A stretch of 30,348 bases of DNA from an uncultured Clostridia bacterium (lineage in GTDB: Bacteria > Bacillota_A > Clostridia > Christensenellales > Aristaeellaceae). A program made the position numbers and the translations under genes. The stretch spans positions 1 to 30,348 of the forward strand of contig CAMBWJ010000002.1 in assembly GCA_945871545.1 (NCBI GenBank), in the 5' to 3' direction. The notes beneath the pieces were generated by a model, which was given only the letters and a program-made list of their open reading frames with translations, made no database searches and had not been told where the DNA came from. Numbering within the stretch: position 1 is the stretch's first letter; each line of letters begins with the position of its first letter. This document shows, piece by piece, positions 1 to 7,943 of this stretch.

Positions 1-8
1 GATGGTGC

Positions 9-14
9 TATAAT
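9..14 (+). promoter_or_regulatory. Extended -10 promoter element
   Basis: A perfect TATAAT lies here, preceded by TG one base upstream (TGCTATAAT), which is an extended -10 element. A transcript would start near base 20-21, exactly at the 5' side of the riboswitch P1 helix. The -35 region is outside the window. Confidence 0.7.
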
Positions 15-20
15 GCACGC

Positions 21-186
21 GTAGGTACCCTTTCGCCCTGTGGGTGTCTGGGTTTAATAAGGAAGTTGGGTGCAAATCCCACGCGGTGCCGCCGCTGTAA
101 ATGGGGAACGGACGCGAGAAAGTCACTGGCTGTATAGCCGGGAAGACTGCGAAAGTGATGATCCATGAGCCAGAAGACTTGCCTGC
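21..186 (+). promoter_or_regulatory. Cobalamin riboswitch (RS1)
   Basis: This is an adenosylcobalamin-type aptamer. The conserved blocks appear in order: GGTGCAAATCCCAC, GCCGCCGCTGTAAATG (the CCGCNACTG-like L5 region), GTCACTGG, GCCGGGAAGACTGCGAAAG and GAGCCAGAAGACTTGCC. A closing P1 helix can be drawn between GTAGGT at 21-26 and GCCTGC at 181-186. It is followed by an intrinsic terminator and then a peptide/nickel-type ABC operon, so corrinoid binding is expected to switch that transporter off. Confidence 0.93.
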
Positions 187-268
187 AAAGTCGGTTTCAG
201 ATCTCCACGGTTCATGGAGGAAAGCGGCGAAGTGAAGCTTATATAGCTTGATTTGTTTTGGCAAAAAC

Positions 269-312
269 GGGCCATTACTATGCCTTTTGGGCGTGGTAGT
301 GGCCCTATTTTT
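269..312 (+). terminator. Riboswitch attenuator terminator (RS1)
   Basis: A 16-bp stem (269-284 pairs with 290-305, all positions paired counting G-U) with a 5-nt loop is followed by TATTTTT. It lies between the cobalamin aptamer and the binding-protein gene, so it is the likely expression platform for transcriptional attenuation. The rest of the 1-451 leader, bases 313-451, shows no further gene. Confidence 0.85.
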
Positions 313-451
313 GTGCAACGGATGCGCTTGGAGAACCGGGGAAAAAGTCTGGGACGCGGCAGACATGTGGAGACTCGGCAGATCGCCGGGTTTACACAAA
401 TGCGAACGATCCCGCGAATGCGGATCGAAAATAATGAGGAGGGTTCAACCC

Positions 452-1987
452 ATGAAAAAGCTACTTTCCCTGATCTTGGTGCTGCTGCTGGCGCTGGGCG
501 CGTTGGGCGGCCTTGCGATTGCCGAGCCTGCGCAGGATCCCGATGCTGAAATTGTGCTTGCCGGCTACCGCAACCTGGCACCCGGTGAGAAGGATGGCTA
601 CTACTGCAGCAAGATTCTCTACGTCTGGGAGCCGCTCATCACGCAGGATGATACCGCCGCGCCCATTCCCTGTCTGGCGGAGAGCTGGGAGATGAGCGAG
701 GATGGCACCCAGTGGACGTTCAACCTTCGACAGGGCGTAAAGTTCCACGATGGCGAGGATTTCAACGCCGACGCTGTGATCGCCAATTTTGATCGCATGA
801 TGCTGGGCGTGAAGAGCTCCTCCTTCTATCCGCTGGACATCACTGCCCACTACCCGAATCTGGCCAGCTACGAAAAAGTGGATGAATACACCATCCGTCT
901 GACCTTCTCCCAGCCCGCGCCGACCCAGCTCTACAACATGGTGAACTTCGGAAGCGCCATCTACAGCCCCAAGTGCTTCGATGAAGAGGGCAACTTCAAC
1001 GGCATCTGTGCCGGCACCGGCCCCTTCAGAATCGTCGAGAACGTTCTGGACGAGTATGTTCTGCTGGAGCGCTTTGACGATTACTACGGCGAACCCGCCA
1101 AGGCAAAGCGCATTCGCGTGAAGGTGATCCCGGATGCGGATACCCGCTTCTCTGCGCTGAAGGCCGGAGAGATTCTGGGCGTCATCGACCTCAGCGCCAT
1201 CCCGGCTTCTCTGGCAGTGGAGCTGGAGGGCGATGAGAACTTCGCCATCACCACCACCAAATCGACGATGATTCGCTTCCTCACGCTGAACGGCACGAAG
1301 TTCCCCTTCGATGACGTGCGCATGCGCCAGGCTGTGAGCCTGTGCCTGCAGCGCAGCGTGATCACCGACGATCTCTACTATGGCTTCGGCACGCCCACCA
1401 CCAACATTCTGAACTACTCGACCCCCTTCTACAAGGAGTTCCCCGTGGAGGAGGATCTTGAGAAGGCCAAGGCGCTGGCAGCAGAGGTTCTGGGTGACGA
1501 GCGCGTGCGCGTGACCTATCTGGTGAACGGCAGCGATGCGAGCCTGAAGGTCGAAGCCGAGCTGATCTCCACCTGGCTTGCTGAGATCGGCATCGACTGC
1601 GATATTCAGCCCATGGAATACTCCGCGATGAAGGAGCTGATGAAGGCCGGCGATTACGGCATCGCCCGCATGCAGCAGGGCCTGTCCAACTCCGAGCCTG
1701 CGACCATCTTCCGCCGCTTCATGCTCACCTCCGGCGACCACAACCAGAACTACTCCCTGGGCTACCAGAGCGACGAGGTGGATCGTTTGATGGACGAGGC
1801 CGCCGCTGCCCTCGACATGGAGGTTCGCACCGCCAATTATGACCGGATTCAGGAGATCTCTACGGAGGAATTCCCCGTTATTCCGCTCTTCAACGACATG
1901 ACTCTCATGGCCTACAGCACCAAACTCACCGGCTACGACGCCAAGCTCTACGGCATCGAGCTGCCCCTGGTCGCCTGGGCTGAATAA
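452..1987 (+). CDS. Peptide/nickel-type ABC transporter substrate-binding protein (set 1)
   Basis: This 511-aa extracytoplasmic solute-binding protein belongs to family 5 (DppA/OppA/NikA). It has an SPase I-type signal peptide (MKKLLSLILVLLLALG..., cleavage near AIA-EP) with no lipobox Cys. The family hallmark follows around residues 80-110: WTFNLRQGVKFHDG, then ADAV and NFDR. I chose the ATG at 452 because GAGGAGGG lies just upstream and a signal peptide starts there; the frame is open further upstream only through the leader. It is the first gene of a riboswitch-controlled operon and the permease starts 5 nt later. The substrate cannot be read from the sequence. The family handles peptides, haem, nickel and metallophore complexes, and the cobalamin control suggests a cobalt, corrinoid or tetrapyrrole-related ligand. 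Confidence 0.93.
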   Translation: MKKLLSLILVLLLALGALGGLAIAEPAQDPDAEIVLAGYRNLAPGEKDGYYCSKILYVWEPLITQDDTAAPIPCLAESWEMSEDGTQWTFNLRQGVKFHDGEDFNADAVIANFDRMMLGVKSSSFYPLDITAHYPNLASYEKVDEYTIRLTFSQPAPTQLYNMVNFGSAIYSPKCFDEEGNFNGICAGTGPFRIVENVLDEYVLLERFDDYYGEPAKAKRIRVKVIPDADTRFSALKAGEILGVIDLSAIPASLAVELEGDENFAITTTKSTMIRFLTLNGTKFPFDDVRMRQAVSLCLQRSVITDDLYYGFGTPTTNILNYSTPFYKEFPVEEDLEKAKALAAEVLGDERVRVTYLVNGSDASLKVEAELISTWLAEIGIDCDIQPMEYSAMKELMKAGDYGIARMQQGLSNSEPATIFRRFMLTSGDHNQNYSLGYQSDEVDRLMDEAAAALDMEVRTANYDRIQEISTEEFPVIPLFNDMTLMAYSTKLTGYDAKLYGIELPLVAWAE

Positions 1988-1992
1988 AGAAT

Positions 1993-2934
1993 ATGCGCCG
2001 CTATCTGATACAGAAAGTTCTCTCGCTGCTTCCGGTGCTGCTGGGCATCTCCCTGATCGCCTTTGTGCTGGGCGTGATTTCGCCGGGAAATCCGGCGGAG
2101 CTCGCCCTCAGCCGGGGCGGTTATGAGCCCACACCCGAACAGATCGAGGCAATGGAGCGTCAGATGGGCCTGGATGCGCCCTATCCCGTGCAATACCTGC
2201 GCTGGGTAGGGCGCGCGCTTACCGGTGATCTAGGTACGTCCTACGCCAGCAAGCTGCCTGTGGGCGCAGAATTGGCGCGCCGCCTGCCCGTCACCCTGAA
2301 GCTGGCGCTCTGCTCGATCCTTCTGGCGCTTGTGCTCGGCTTTTCCATGGGCTGCATCGCCGCAGCCTTTCATGAGCGGTGGCCGGATCGCGTGATTCGC
2401 AGCGCCATCAACATTCAGCTCTCCTTTCCGGCCTTCTGGCTGGCGCTCCTGCTCATACTTCTCTTTGCGGAAAACCTTCGCTGGCTGCCCACCAGCGGAA
2501 ACGGCGGCCTGAAGTACATGATCCTGCCCTCCCTCGTGCTCTCCTCGGCCAGCGCAGCCACGACGGCGCGACTCATTCGATCTGCGCTGCTCGCCGAGTT
2601 TGGCAAGCAATACTGCACCGCCGCGACGGCGAGAGGAATTTCAAGAAAGCGGCTGGTTCTGCAAAACGCGCTGCCCAACGCGGCTGTGAGCGCCGTGGCG
2701 CTGATGGGCAACTCCCTGGGCGGCATGCTCGGCGGATCGGTGATCATCGAATCCATATTTGCCCTGCCGGGAATCGGCAGCTATGCGCTGGACGCCATCA
2801 CGAACCGCGATTACCCCGCGCTGCAGGGATATGTGCTGCTGGCGGGGTGCATTTATGTGGCCGTTGCGCTGCTGGTGGACGTTGTGAGCATGCTGCTCAA
2901 TCCCAAGCTGCGCCTTGGAGGGAAAAGGATATGA
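1993..2934 (+). CDS. ABC transporter permease, DppB/NikB type (set 1)
   Basis: This 313-aa inner-membrane permease opens with the DppB signature: the N-terminal MRRYLIQKVLSLLPVLLGIS transmembrane segment, an ISPGNP motif, and the periplasmic loop MGLDAPYPVQYLRWVGRAL with GDLGTSY. The cytoplasmic EAA-type loop (TAATARGISRKRLVLQNALPNA, about residues 212-233) contacts the ATPase. About six membrane segments are visible, which is normal for the family. It starts 5 nt after the binding-protein stop and overlaps the next gene by 4 nt (ATGA). It pairs with the DppC-type subunit to form the channel. Confidence 0.93.
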   Translation: MRRYLIQKVLSLLPVLLGISLIAFVLGVISPGNPAELALSRGGYEPTPEQIEAMERQMGLDAPYPVQYLRWVGRALTGDLGTSYASKLPVGAELARRLPVTLKLALCSILLALVLGFSMGCIAAAFHERWPDRVIRSAINIQLSFPAFWLALLLILLFAENLRWLPTSGNGGLKYMILPSLVLSSASAATTARLIRSALLAEFGKQYCTAATARGISRKRLVLQNALPNAAVSAVALMGNSLGGMLGGSVIIESIFALPGIGSYALDAITNRDYPALQGYVLLAGCIYVAVALLVDVVSMLLNPKLRLGGKRI

Positions 2935-3755
2935 AGAATTCGAGGATGCGCCTGTTCATCGCGGCTGCGCTGCTGGGTGTCATTCTGCTGAGCAATCTGC
3001 TTGCACCCTGGATTGCGCCCTGCGATCCCAACGAAGCCAACATGCGCGTGCGCCTTCAGGGGCCCAGTCCGGAGCATCCGCTGGGCACGGACAGCCTGGG
3101 CCGGGATATGCTCAGCCGCGTACTCTACGGCGGCCGGTCCTCCATGCTCGTTGCGCTGGCGGCCACGGCGCTCTCCATGGCCCTCGGCATGCTTTTAGGC
3201 GTGCTCGGCGGCTACTACGGCGGCATGCCGGATTGGTGCATCACTGCCGTCGCCAACATCTTTCAGGGGCTTCCCGGCACCTGCCTGATGATCGCCATCG
3301 TGGGCGTGCTGGGCCCCGGCATTCCAAATTTGCTTCTGGCGCTGGTGCTCACCAGCTGGGCAGGCTTTTCGCGCATCGTGCGCACGGAGACCCTGCGCAT
3401 CCGCGAGGAGGCATACATTGAAGGCATGCGGGCCCTGGGCGCAGGCAACGGTCGGCTCCTCTGGCGGCATATCGTGCCGAACATGATGGCGAACATCATC
3501 GTCCTCTTTACCACCCGCATGGGCAGGTGTGTGCTCTCCATCGCGTCGCTGAGCTACCTCGGGCTGGGCATCAAGCCCCCCACGCCCGATTGGAGCGTCA
3601 TGATCTCCGATGCGCGTCTGAACTATCGCAGCGCGCCGCATCTGATCATCGTGCCGGGACTGTGCATCTTTTTGCTGCTCTTGTCCATCAACATGCTGGG
3701 CGACGCACTGCGCGATCTCCTTGACGTGCGCAGCAAGGAGGTGAAGGAGCTATGA
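2931..3755 (+). CDS. ABC transporter permease, DppC/NikC type (set 1)
   Basis: This is a 274-aa permease of the DppC family. The N-terminal hydrophobic helix ends in LLAPWIAPCDPNEAN, and the family motif HPLGTDSLGRDMLSRVLYGGR follows. The EAA loop (EGMRALGAGNGRLLWRHIVPNM) lies near residues 164-185. The ATG at 2931 has GGAGGGAAAAGG upstream and overlaps the previous stop (ATGA), which indicates translational coupling. The frame is open far upstream, but that portion lies inside the preceding permease gene and is not coding. It forms the channel heterodimer with the DppB-type subunit. Confidence 0.93.
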   Translation: MKNSRMRLFIAAALLGVILLSNLLAPWIAPCDPNEANMRVRLQGPSPEHPLGTDSLGRDMLSRVLYGGRSSMLVALAATALSMALGMLLGVLGGYYGGMPDWCITAVANIFQGLPGTCLMIAIVGVLGPGIPNLLLALVLTSWAGFSRIVRTETLRIREEAYIEGMRALGAGNGRLLWRHIVPNMMANIIVLFTTRMGRCVLSIASLSYLGLGIKPPTPDWSVMISDARLNYRSAPHLIIVPGLCIFLLLLSINMLGDALRDLLDVRSKEVKEL

Positions 3756-4666
3756 TCGAAATTGACGATCTTCGGATCACATTCCGGCTTCCGGGGGTGG
3801 ATGTGCGCGCCGTGGACGGCGTGAGCATTGCCTTTCCGGACAGTGAAATCACCGGCATCATCGGCGAGAGCGGCTGCGGAAAATCCGTGCTGGGACTTGC
3901 ACTGCTGGGACTGCTGCCGCCCTATGCGAGGGTGGAGGGCAGATTGACGATGGATGGCGAAGCACTCACGCCGGAGCGTGCACGCAGCCGCCTCGGCGTC
4001 GGCATCGGCCTGATTCCCCAGAATCCTGCCGAATCCCTGAACCCTGCGCGCACCATCGCCTTTCATCTGCGGGAAGCATTGCTGCCGCTGAAGCTCCCTT
4101 CAAAGGATGTAAAAGAACGTTCCGCCCGGTTGCTGCGGGATTTCGGCTTTGCAAGTCCCGAGCGCATCCTGCGCGCCTATCCCCACGAGTTGTCAGGGGG
4201 CATGCAGCAGCGCGTGCTCTGTGCGATTGGCTCGGCATGCGCGCCCAAATGGATGCTGGCGGATGAACCCACGAAGGGTTTGGACCGCGATCTGCGCGAT
4301 CAGGTTCGGGATACGCTGCGGTCGTTGAAGGATTTCGGCGTGGAAAGCATGCTCGTAATCACGCACGATCTTCCGCTGGCGCGGGAGCTGTGCGACAACC
4401 TGGCCGTCATGTATGCCGGGCAGATCGTCGAGATGGGGCCGAGGCTGCTGGAGCAGCCCATGCATCCGTACACAAGGGCCTTTTTGAACGCACTGCCGGA
4501 GAATGGCTTTCAGGCGATGGCCGGCGTTGCACCCCGGGCGGGCGAACGGCTTCCGGGCTGTCCATTTGCACCGAGGTGTTCCCATGCAAAGCCGCGCTGT
4601 CATCGGGAGCGTCCGTCCGAAACGGCTGTCAACGGCAGAATTGTGAGGTGTTTCCTGTATGCCTGA
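3752..4666 (+). CDS. ABC transporter ATPase, DppD/NikD type (set 1)
   Basis: This 304-aa nucleotide-binding subunit has Walker A GESGCGKS near residue 38, the Q-loop PQNPAESLNP, signature LSGGMQQR, Walker B MLADEPTKGLD and the H-loop THD. The C-terminal extension carries the oligopeptide/nickel ATPase domain motif GCPFAPRCSHAKPRC. The ATG overlaps the preceding stop by 4 nt and has AAGGAGG about 10 nt upstream. It energises import together with the next, shorter ATPase. Confidence 0.93.
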   Translation: MIEIDDLRITFRLPGVDVRAVDGVSIAFPDSEITGIIGESGCGKSVLGLALLGLLPPYARVEGRLTMDGEALTPERARSRLGVGIGLIPQNPAESLNPARTIAFHLREALLPLKLPSKDVKERSARLLRDFGFASPERILRAYPHELSGGMQQRVLCAIGSACAPKWMLADEPTKGLDRDLRDQVRDTLRSLKDFGVESMLVITHDLPLARELCDNLAVMYAGQIVEMGPRLLEQPMHPYTRAFLNALPENGFQAMAGVAPRAGERLPGCPFAPRCSHAKPRCHRERPSETAVNGRIVRCFLYA

Positions 4667-5327
4667 GTGCATTCTGGAGGGAAGGGACATATACAAAACC
4701 TTCCACAGCGGATTTGGCGGCAGGGCGCACACCGCGCTCAAGGGCGAGCGCCTGAAGCTGCACAGGGGAGAAACCCTCGCGCTGATGGGCCCGTCGGGCT
4801 GCGGCAAGAGCACCATGGCGCGCATACTGCTGCGTTTAATTGACCCGGACAGGGGTCGGGTATTCTTCTGCGGCGAGGACATTACGCATCTGCGGGGAAG
4901 CGCGCTGAAGCCGTTCCGAAGGCGCGTGCAGCTGATCTCCCAGCGCCCGGAAACCTTCTTTGATCCCCGGATGCGCTTGGGCGACAGCCTGTTGGAACCA
5001 CTCAGGATATTTGGTGTGACCGAAGAACAGTGCCGCCTGCCGGGGTTGCTGGAGCGGGTGAAGCTCACGGATGATCTGCTCCGCCGCTATCCCCATCAGG
5101 TGAGCGGCGGCGAAATCCAGCGGCTGTCCCTGTGTCGCGCGCTCCTGCTCGCTCCGGAAGTGCTGGTGCTGGATGAACCCACGTCCATGCTGGATGTATC
5201 CGTGCAGGCGCAGATCCTGCAGATTCTGAGGAGCCTTCAGGAGGAATATGGGTTGTCCTACCTGTTTATCACCCATGATCGCGAGGTCGCGCAGTATATG
5301 AGCAATCGAATCCAGTTTATGGAGTAG
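4659..5327 (+). CDS. ABC transporter ATPase, DppF/NikE type, short (set 1)
   Basis: This second ATPase of the transporter is 222 aa. It has Walker A GPSGCGKS, Q-loop ISQRPETFFDP, signature VSGGEIQR, Walker B VLVLDEPTSMLD and the H-loop THD. It overlaps the preceding gene by 8 nt. It ends shortly after the H-loop and lacks the roughly 80-100-residue C-terminal oligopeptide-ATPase domain usual in DppF. NikE-type proteins and the set 2 homologue here are similarly short, so this need not be a truncation. The operon ends at the terminator about 70 nt downstream. Confidence 0.9.
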   Translation: MPECILEGRDIYKTFHSGFGGRAHTALKGERLKLHRGETLALMGPSGCGKSTMARILLRLIDPDRGRVFFCGEDITHLRGSALKPFRRRVQLISQRPETFFDPRMRLGDSLLEPLRIFGVTEEQCRLPGLLERVKLTDDLLRRYPHQVSGGEIQRLSLCRALLLAPEVLVLDEPTSMLDVSVQAQILQILRSLQEEYGLSYLFITHDREVAQYMSNRIQFME

Positions 5328-5394
5328 TCCCTGGAGGCGCACATTCTTCCACCGGGGCAAGCTGCCCGGAAACAACTGAGTCTATTATAGAAGC

Positions 5395-5430
5395 AAAAAC
5401 CCGAGGGGAGCCGTACCCCTCGGGTTTATC
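5395..5430. terminator. Bidirectional intrinsic terminator
   Basis: A perfect 12-bp stem (5397-5408 pairs with 5416-5427) with a 7-nt loop lies between two convergent operons. The minus-strand transcript has a U-rich tail (TTTTTGCTT), and the plus-strand tail is TTTATCTAT. It ends the plus-strand transporter operon and the long minus-strand operon that finishes with cbiK. Confidence 0.88.
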
Positions 5431-5434
5431 TATG

Positions 5435-6166
5435 TCAGATGATCTTCCGCGCCTTTTCCACGAATCTTGTCTGCACCTCCTGCAGCGCGCCCAGGCCCTG
5501 CATGCGGACGCGCACATCGAAGCCGCGACGGGTCAGGATGGATTTCCAGGAATCCCCGTCGTCCCCGGCCATGTCGTTGCGGGCGTGATCCCCTGCCACC
5601 AGCATCAGCGGCATCAGTGCAAGGTCTTTGACCGGCAGGCGCTCCAGCTCGGGAAGCTGCTCTTCCAGGCTATGTTCACCCTCGACGCAGGCGAGGTACA
5701 CATTCTCCGGGAGCAGCTCCCGCAGGCGGGCGTAGGTCTCGTCTGCGGCGTGCTCGGTGCCGTGGCCCATCATCAGCAGGGGACGGCCCTCCTCCGCAGC
5801 GATCTTGCCCAGCAGACCGGCCATCCAGCTCAGATCCGCCTGCGTCTCCAGCAGCGGCTCGGACACGCGCAGGCCACCCGCCGCATCCTTCACCAGCTCG
5901 TACTCGATGCCGTGCAGGAAGTGGGTGGGCACGACGGCGATCTCTCCATAGTCCTCTCTGCGCAGGTGCTCCAGGGCCTCCGCTTCGCTCTCGATGGCGT
6001 CGCCGCGCTCCCGGAGCTTGCGCATGATGATGCGCGAGCTGTACGCCCGGCGCACATCGTGGCTGGGAAAGGCCTTTGCCAGGGCCGTTTCGACGGGCAG
6101 GATGCAGCTGCGCTCCGCCTCCGGGTAGCTGGTGCCGAAGCTGACGGCGAGAATTGCTTGTTTCAT
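5435..6166 (-). CDS. cbiK: Sirohydrochlorin cobaltochelatase, anaerobic type
   Basis: CbiK inserts Co2+ into sirohydrochlorin (or factor II) at the start of the anaerobic cobalamin pathway. The 243-aa protein begins with the family motif MKQAILAVSFGTSYPEA. The two metal-binding/catalytic histidines expected for the family appear as MGHGTEH (His135) and LVAGDHARNDMAGD (His194). There is no signal peptide, so it is cytoplasmic. An AGGAGG precedes the ATG, and the ATG overlaps the stop of the upstream ABC ATPase (ATGA). It is the last gene of the nitrogenase-like operon. No other corrin-ring gene is in the window, so its role could be synthesis from imported or endogenous sirohydrochlorin, or metal insertion into another tetrapyrrole. 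Confidence 0.93.
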   Translation of the reverse strand: MKQAILAVSFGTSYPEAERSCILPVETALAKAFPSHDVRRAYSSRIIMRKLRERGDAIESEAEALEHLRREDYGEIAVVPTHFLHGIEYELVKDAAGGLRVSEPLLETQADLSWMAGLLGKIAAEEGRPLLMMGHGTEHAADETYARLRELLPENVYLACVEGEHSLEEQLPELERLPVKDLALMPLMLVAGDHARNDMAGDDGDSWKSILTRRGFDVRVRMQGLGALQEVQTRFVEKARKII

Positions 6167-6933
6167 GTGCGAACCTCCTGTTCTTCTGTATAAAATAGGT
6201 ATTTATTGTCCGATGTCCGGCGCACGTCGATGGAAAAGACCCGCTGAATCTGTCCGGAGCGATAGACCTCCTCCGGGCTTCCCGCCGCGACGAGGCGGCC
6301 TCGCTCCATCAGCAGCAGGGAATCGGTATATTCCAGCGCCAGTGACAGCTCGTGCAGCACCAGAATCACGCTGCGGCCCTCCCTGCACAGCGCCCGCAGC
6401 AGCTCCATCAGCGCAAACTGGCTGGAGAGATCCAGATAGGCGGTGGGCTCGTCCAGCAGCATCACCGCCGCCTGCTGGGCAAGCATCATGGCGAGGTAGG
6501 CGCGCTGCCGCTCGCCACCGGAGAGCCGGCTCACGGGCCGGTTTGCAAGCGCACCGAGCTTCACGCGCTCGATGGCCGCCTGAACGATCTCCCGATCCTC
6601 CCGGCGCAGGCTCTGGCCCCACTTCAGGTGCGGGTAGCGTCCGTGGGTCACCAGATGGCGCACGCTGATGTCCGGCGCGATGCGGCTCTGGGGCATGTAG
6701 GACAGATGGCGGGCGCGCTCCTTCTCGGGGATGTCTGAGAGAGCTTGTCCGTTCAAGAGGATTTCGCCGCCGGAGGGCTTCATCAGGCCCACCGCACACT
6801 TCATCAGCGTGGACTTGCCGCAGCCGTTGGGCCCGATGATGGCGGTGAGCTTGCCGGGGGCAAGGTGCGCGCTCACGCCGTGCAGCGTCTCCACGCCGTC
6901 GTAGGCCGCGCGCAGTTCTCGAAATTCCAGCAT
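6163..6933 (-). CDS. Iron-siderophore/cobalamin ABC transporter ATPase (system 1)
   Basis: This 256-aa ATPase is of the FecE/BtuD type. It has Walker A GPNGCGKS (about residues 36-43), Q-loop YMPQSR, signature LSGGERQR, Walker B VMLLDEPTAYLD and an H-loop HELS. The ATG at 6933 is chosen for the GAGGAGG upstream and because the protein then starts exactly at the conserved MLEFRELRAAYDG strand. It lies 11 nt after the permease and overlaps cbiK by 4 nt. It is more diverged from the system 2 and 3 ATPases than those two are from each other. Confidence 0.93.
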   Translation of the reverse strand: MLEFRELRAAYDGVETLHGVSAHLAPGKLTAIIGPNGCGKSTLMKCAVGLMKPSGGEILLNGQALSDIPEKERARHLSYMPQSRIAPDISVRHLVTHGRYPHLKWGQSLRREDREIVQAAIERVKLGALANRPVSRLSGGERQRAYLAMMLAQQAAVMLLDEPTAYLDLSSQFALMELLRALCREGRSVILVLHELSLALEYTDSLLLMERGRLVAAGSPEEVYRSGQIQRVFSIDVRRTSDNKYLFYTEEQEVRT

Positions 6934-6944
6934 GCGATCCCTCC

Positions 6945-7943
6945 TCAGGTGGCGTCGTGGCGGCTGCGCTTCTTGCGGATCAGCAGCAGGTACAGGAAGA
7001 ACGGTGCGCCCACGATGGAGAGCACGATGCCCACCGGCAGCTCGAAGGGGGCGAAGGCCACGCGGGCGATCAGGTCGCAGATCAGGCACAGCGCCGCGCC
7101 GAAGGTTGCCGCGATGGGGAGCTGGAGCTGCGCGTCGTTCTTCAGCAGGATGCGGGTCATGTGGGGCGCAACCAGTCCCACGAAGCTCAACAGCCCGGCG
7201 AAGCTGACCGCAGCGCCCGCAAGCATGGCGGCGGCAACCAGAAACAGCGCCCGGAAGCGCTCCACCCGCAGGCCGAGGCTGTGGGCCACGTCGTCGCCCA
7301 GCGCCATCAGCTGAAGCTCTCTGCCAAAGACGAGGGCGGCGAGAAAGCCCATGGCGCACAGCGGCGCGGCAAAGCGCAGCTGCTGCATGGTTGTGGTGGA
7401 AAAGCCGCCGATGGAGAATGCGCTGCGGCTGACGACTGCCTCGGGGATCAGCGTGACGATGGCGTCCATGCACGCGCCGAAGATGCTGTTCACGGCGACG
7501 CCCGCGAGCACGATGGTGGCGCGGGAGGCCCCGGTGAGCCGCGCGAGAAGGTAGACGGCAAAGGCTGCGGCGCATGCGCCGAGGAAGGCTGCCAGCGAGG
7601 TCAGGCGGGACAGGCCGGGGAACACCGCCATGCAGATCAGTGCGCAGAGACCCGCACCGGAATTGATGCCGATCACGCTGGGCGCGGCCAGCGGGTTGCG
7701 CAGTACCGCCTGCAAAAGCAGTCCTGCCGCCGCCAGCGACGCGCCTGCGAGGATGGCGGCCAGCGTCCTAGGCAGGCGCACGTACCAGAAGATGCGTGCG
7801 GCGGTGCTCTCCCGGGCGGTATCTCCCAGCGCGGAGAGAATTTCCGAGGGCGAAAGGCCGCTTGCGCCCAGGCACAGGTTCATCAGCACCGCCAGCAGCA
7901 GGACGCCCAGGAGCATCAGCAGCAGCGCCCGGTTGCGGTTCAT
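6945..7943 (-). CDS. FecCD-family ABC transporter permease (system 1)
   Basis: This 332-aa multi-spanning permease belongs to the BtuC/FecCD family. Recognisable stretches are YVRLPRTLAAILAGASLAAAG, LQAVLRNPLAAPSVIGINSGA, LLSFVGLVAPHMTRILL and the C-terminal ELPVGIVLSIVGAPFFLYLL. About ten hydrophobic segments are visible, as expected for the family. The start codon overlaps the stop of the binding-protein gene (ATGA). It imports a cobalamin, siderophore or haem-type ligand; cobalamin regulation favours a corrinoid or related metal chelate. Confidence 0.93.
   Translation of the reverse strand: MNRNRALLLMLLGVLLLAVLMNLCLGASGLSPSEILSALGDTARESTAARIFWYVRLPRTLAAILAGASLAAAGLLLQAVLRNPLAAPSVIGINSGAGLCALICMAVFPGLSRLTSLAAFLGACAAAFAVYLLARLTGASRATIVLAGVAVNSIFGACMDAIVTLIPEAVVSRSAFSIGGFSTTTMQQLRFAAPLCAMGFLAALVFGRELQLMALGDDVAHSLGLRVERFRALFLVAAAMLAGAAVSFAGLLSFVGLVAPHMTRILLKNDAQLQLPIAATFGAALCLICDLIARVAFAPFELPVGIVLSIVGAPFFLYLLLIRKKRSRHDAT

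Noticed and set aside
248..451. Hydrophobic in-frame extension of the first binding-protein gene across the RS1 leader, resembling a leader peptide
   Set aside because: It is encoded by the attenuator hairpin itself and has no ribosome site. The real signal peptide starts at 452 after GAGGAGGG.
441..451. GGTTCAACCC resembling a tRNA T-loop
   Set aside because: No acceptor, D or anticodon arm is present; it is a short palindrome next to the ribosome site.
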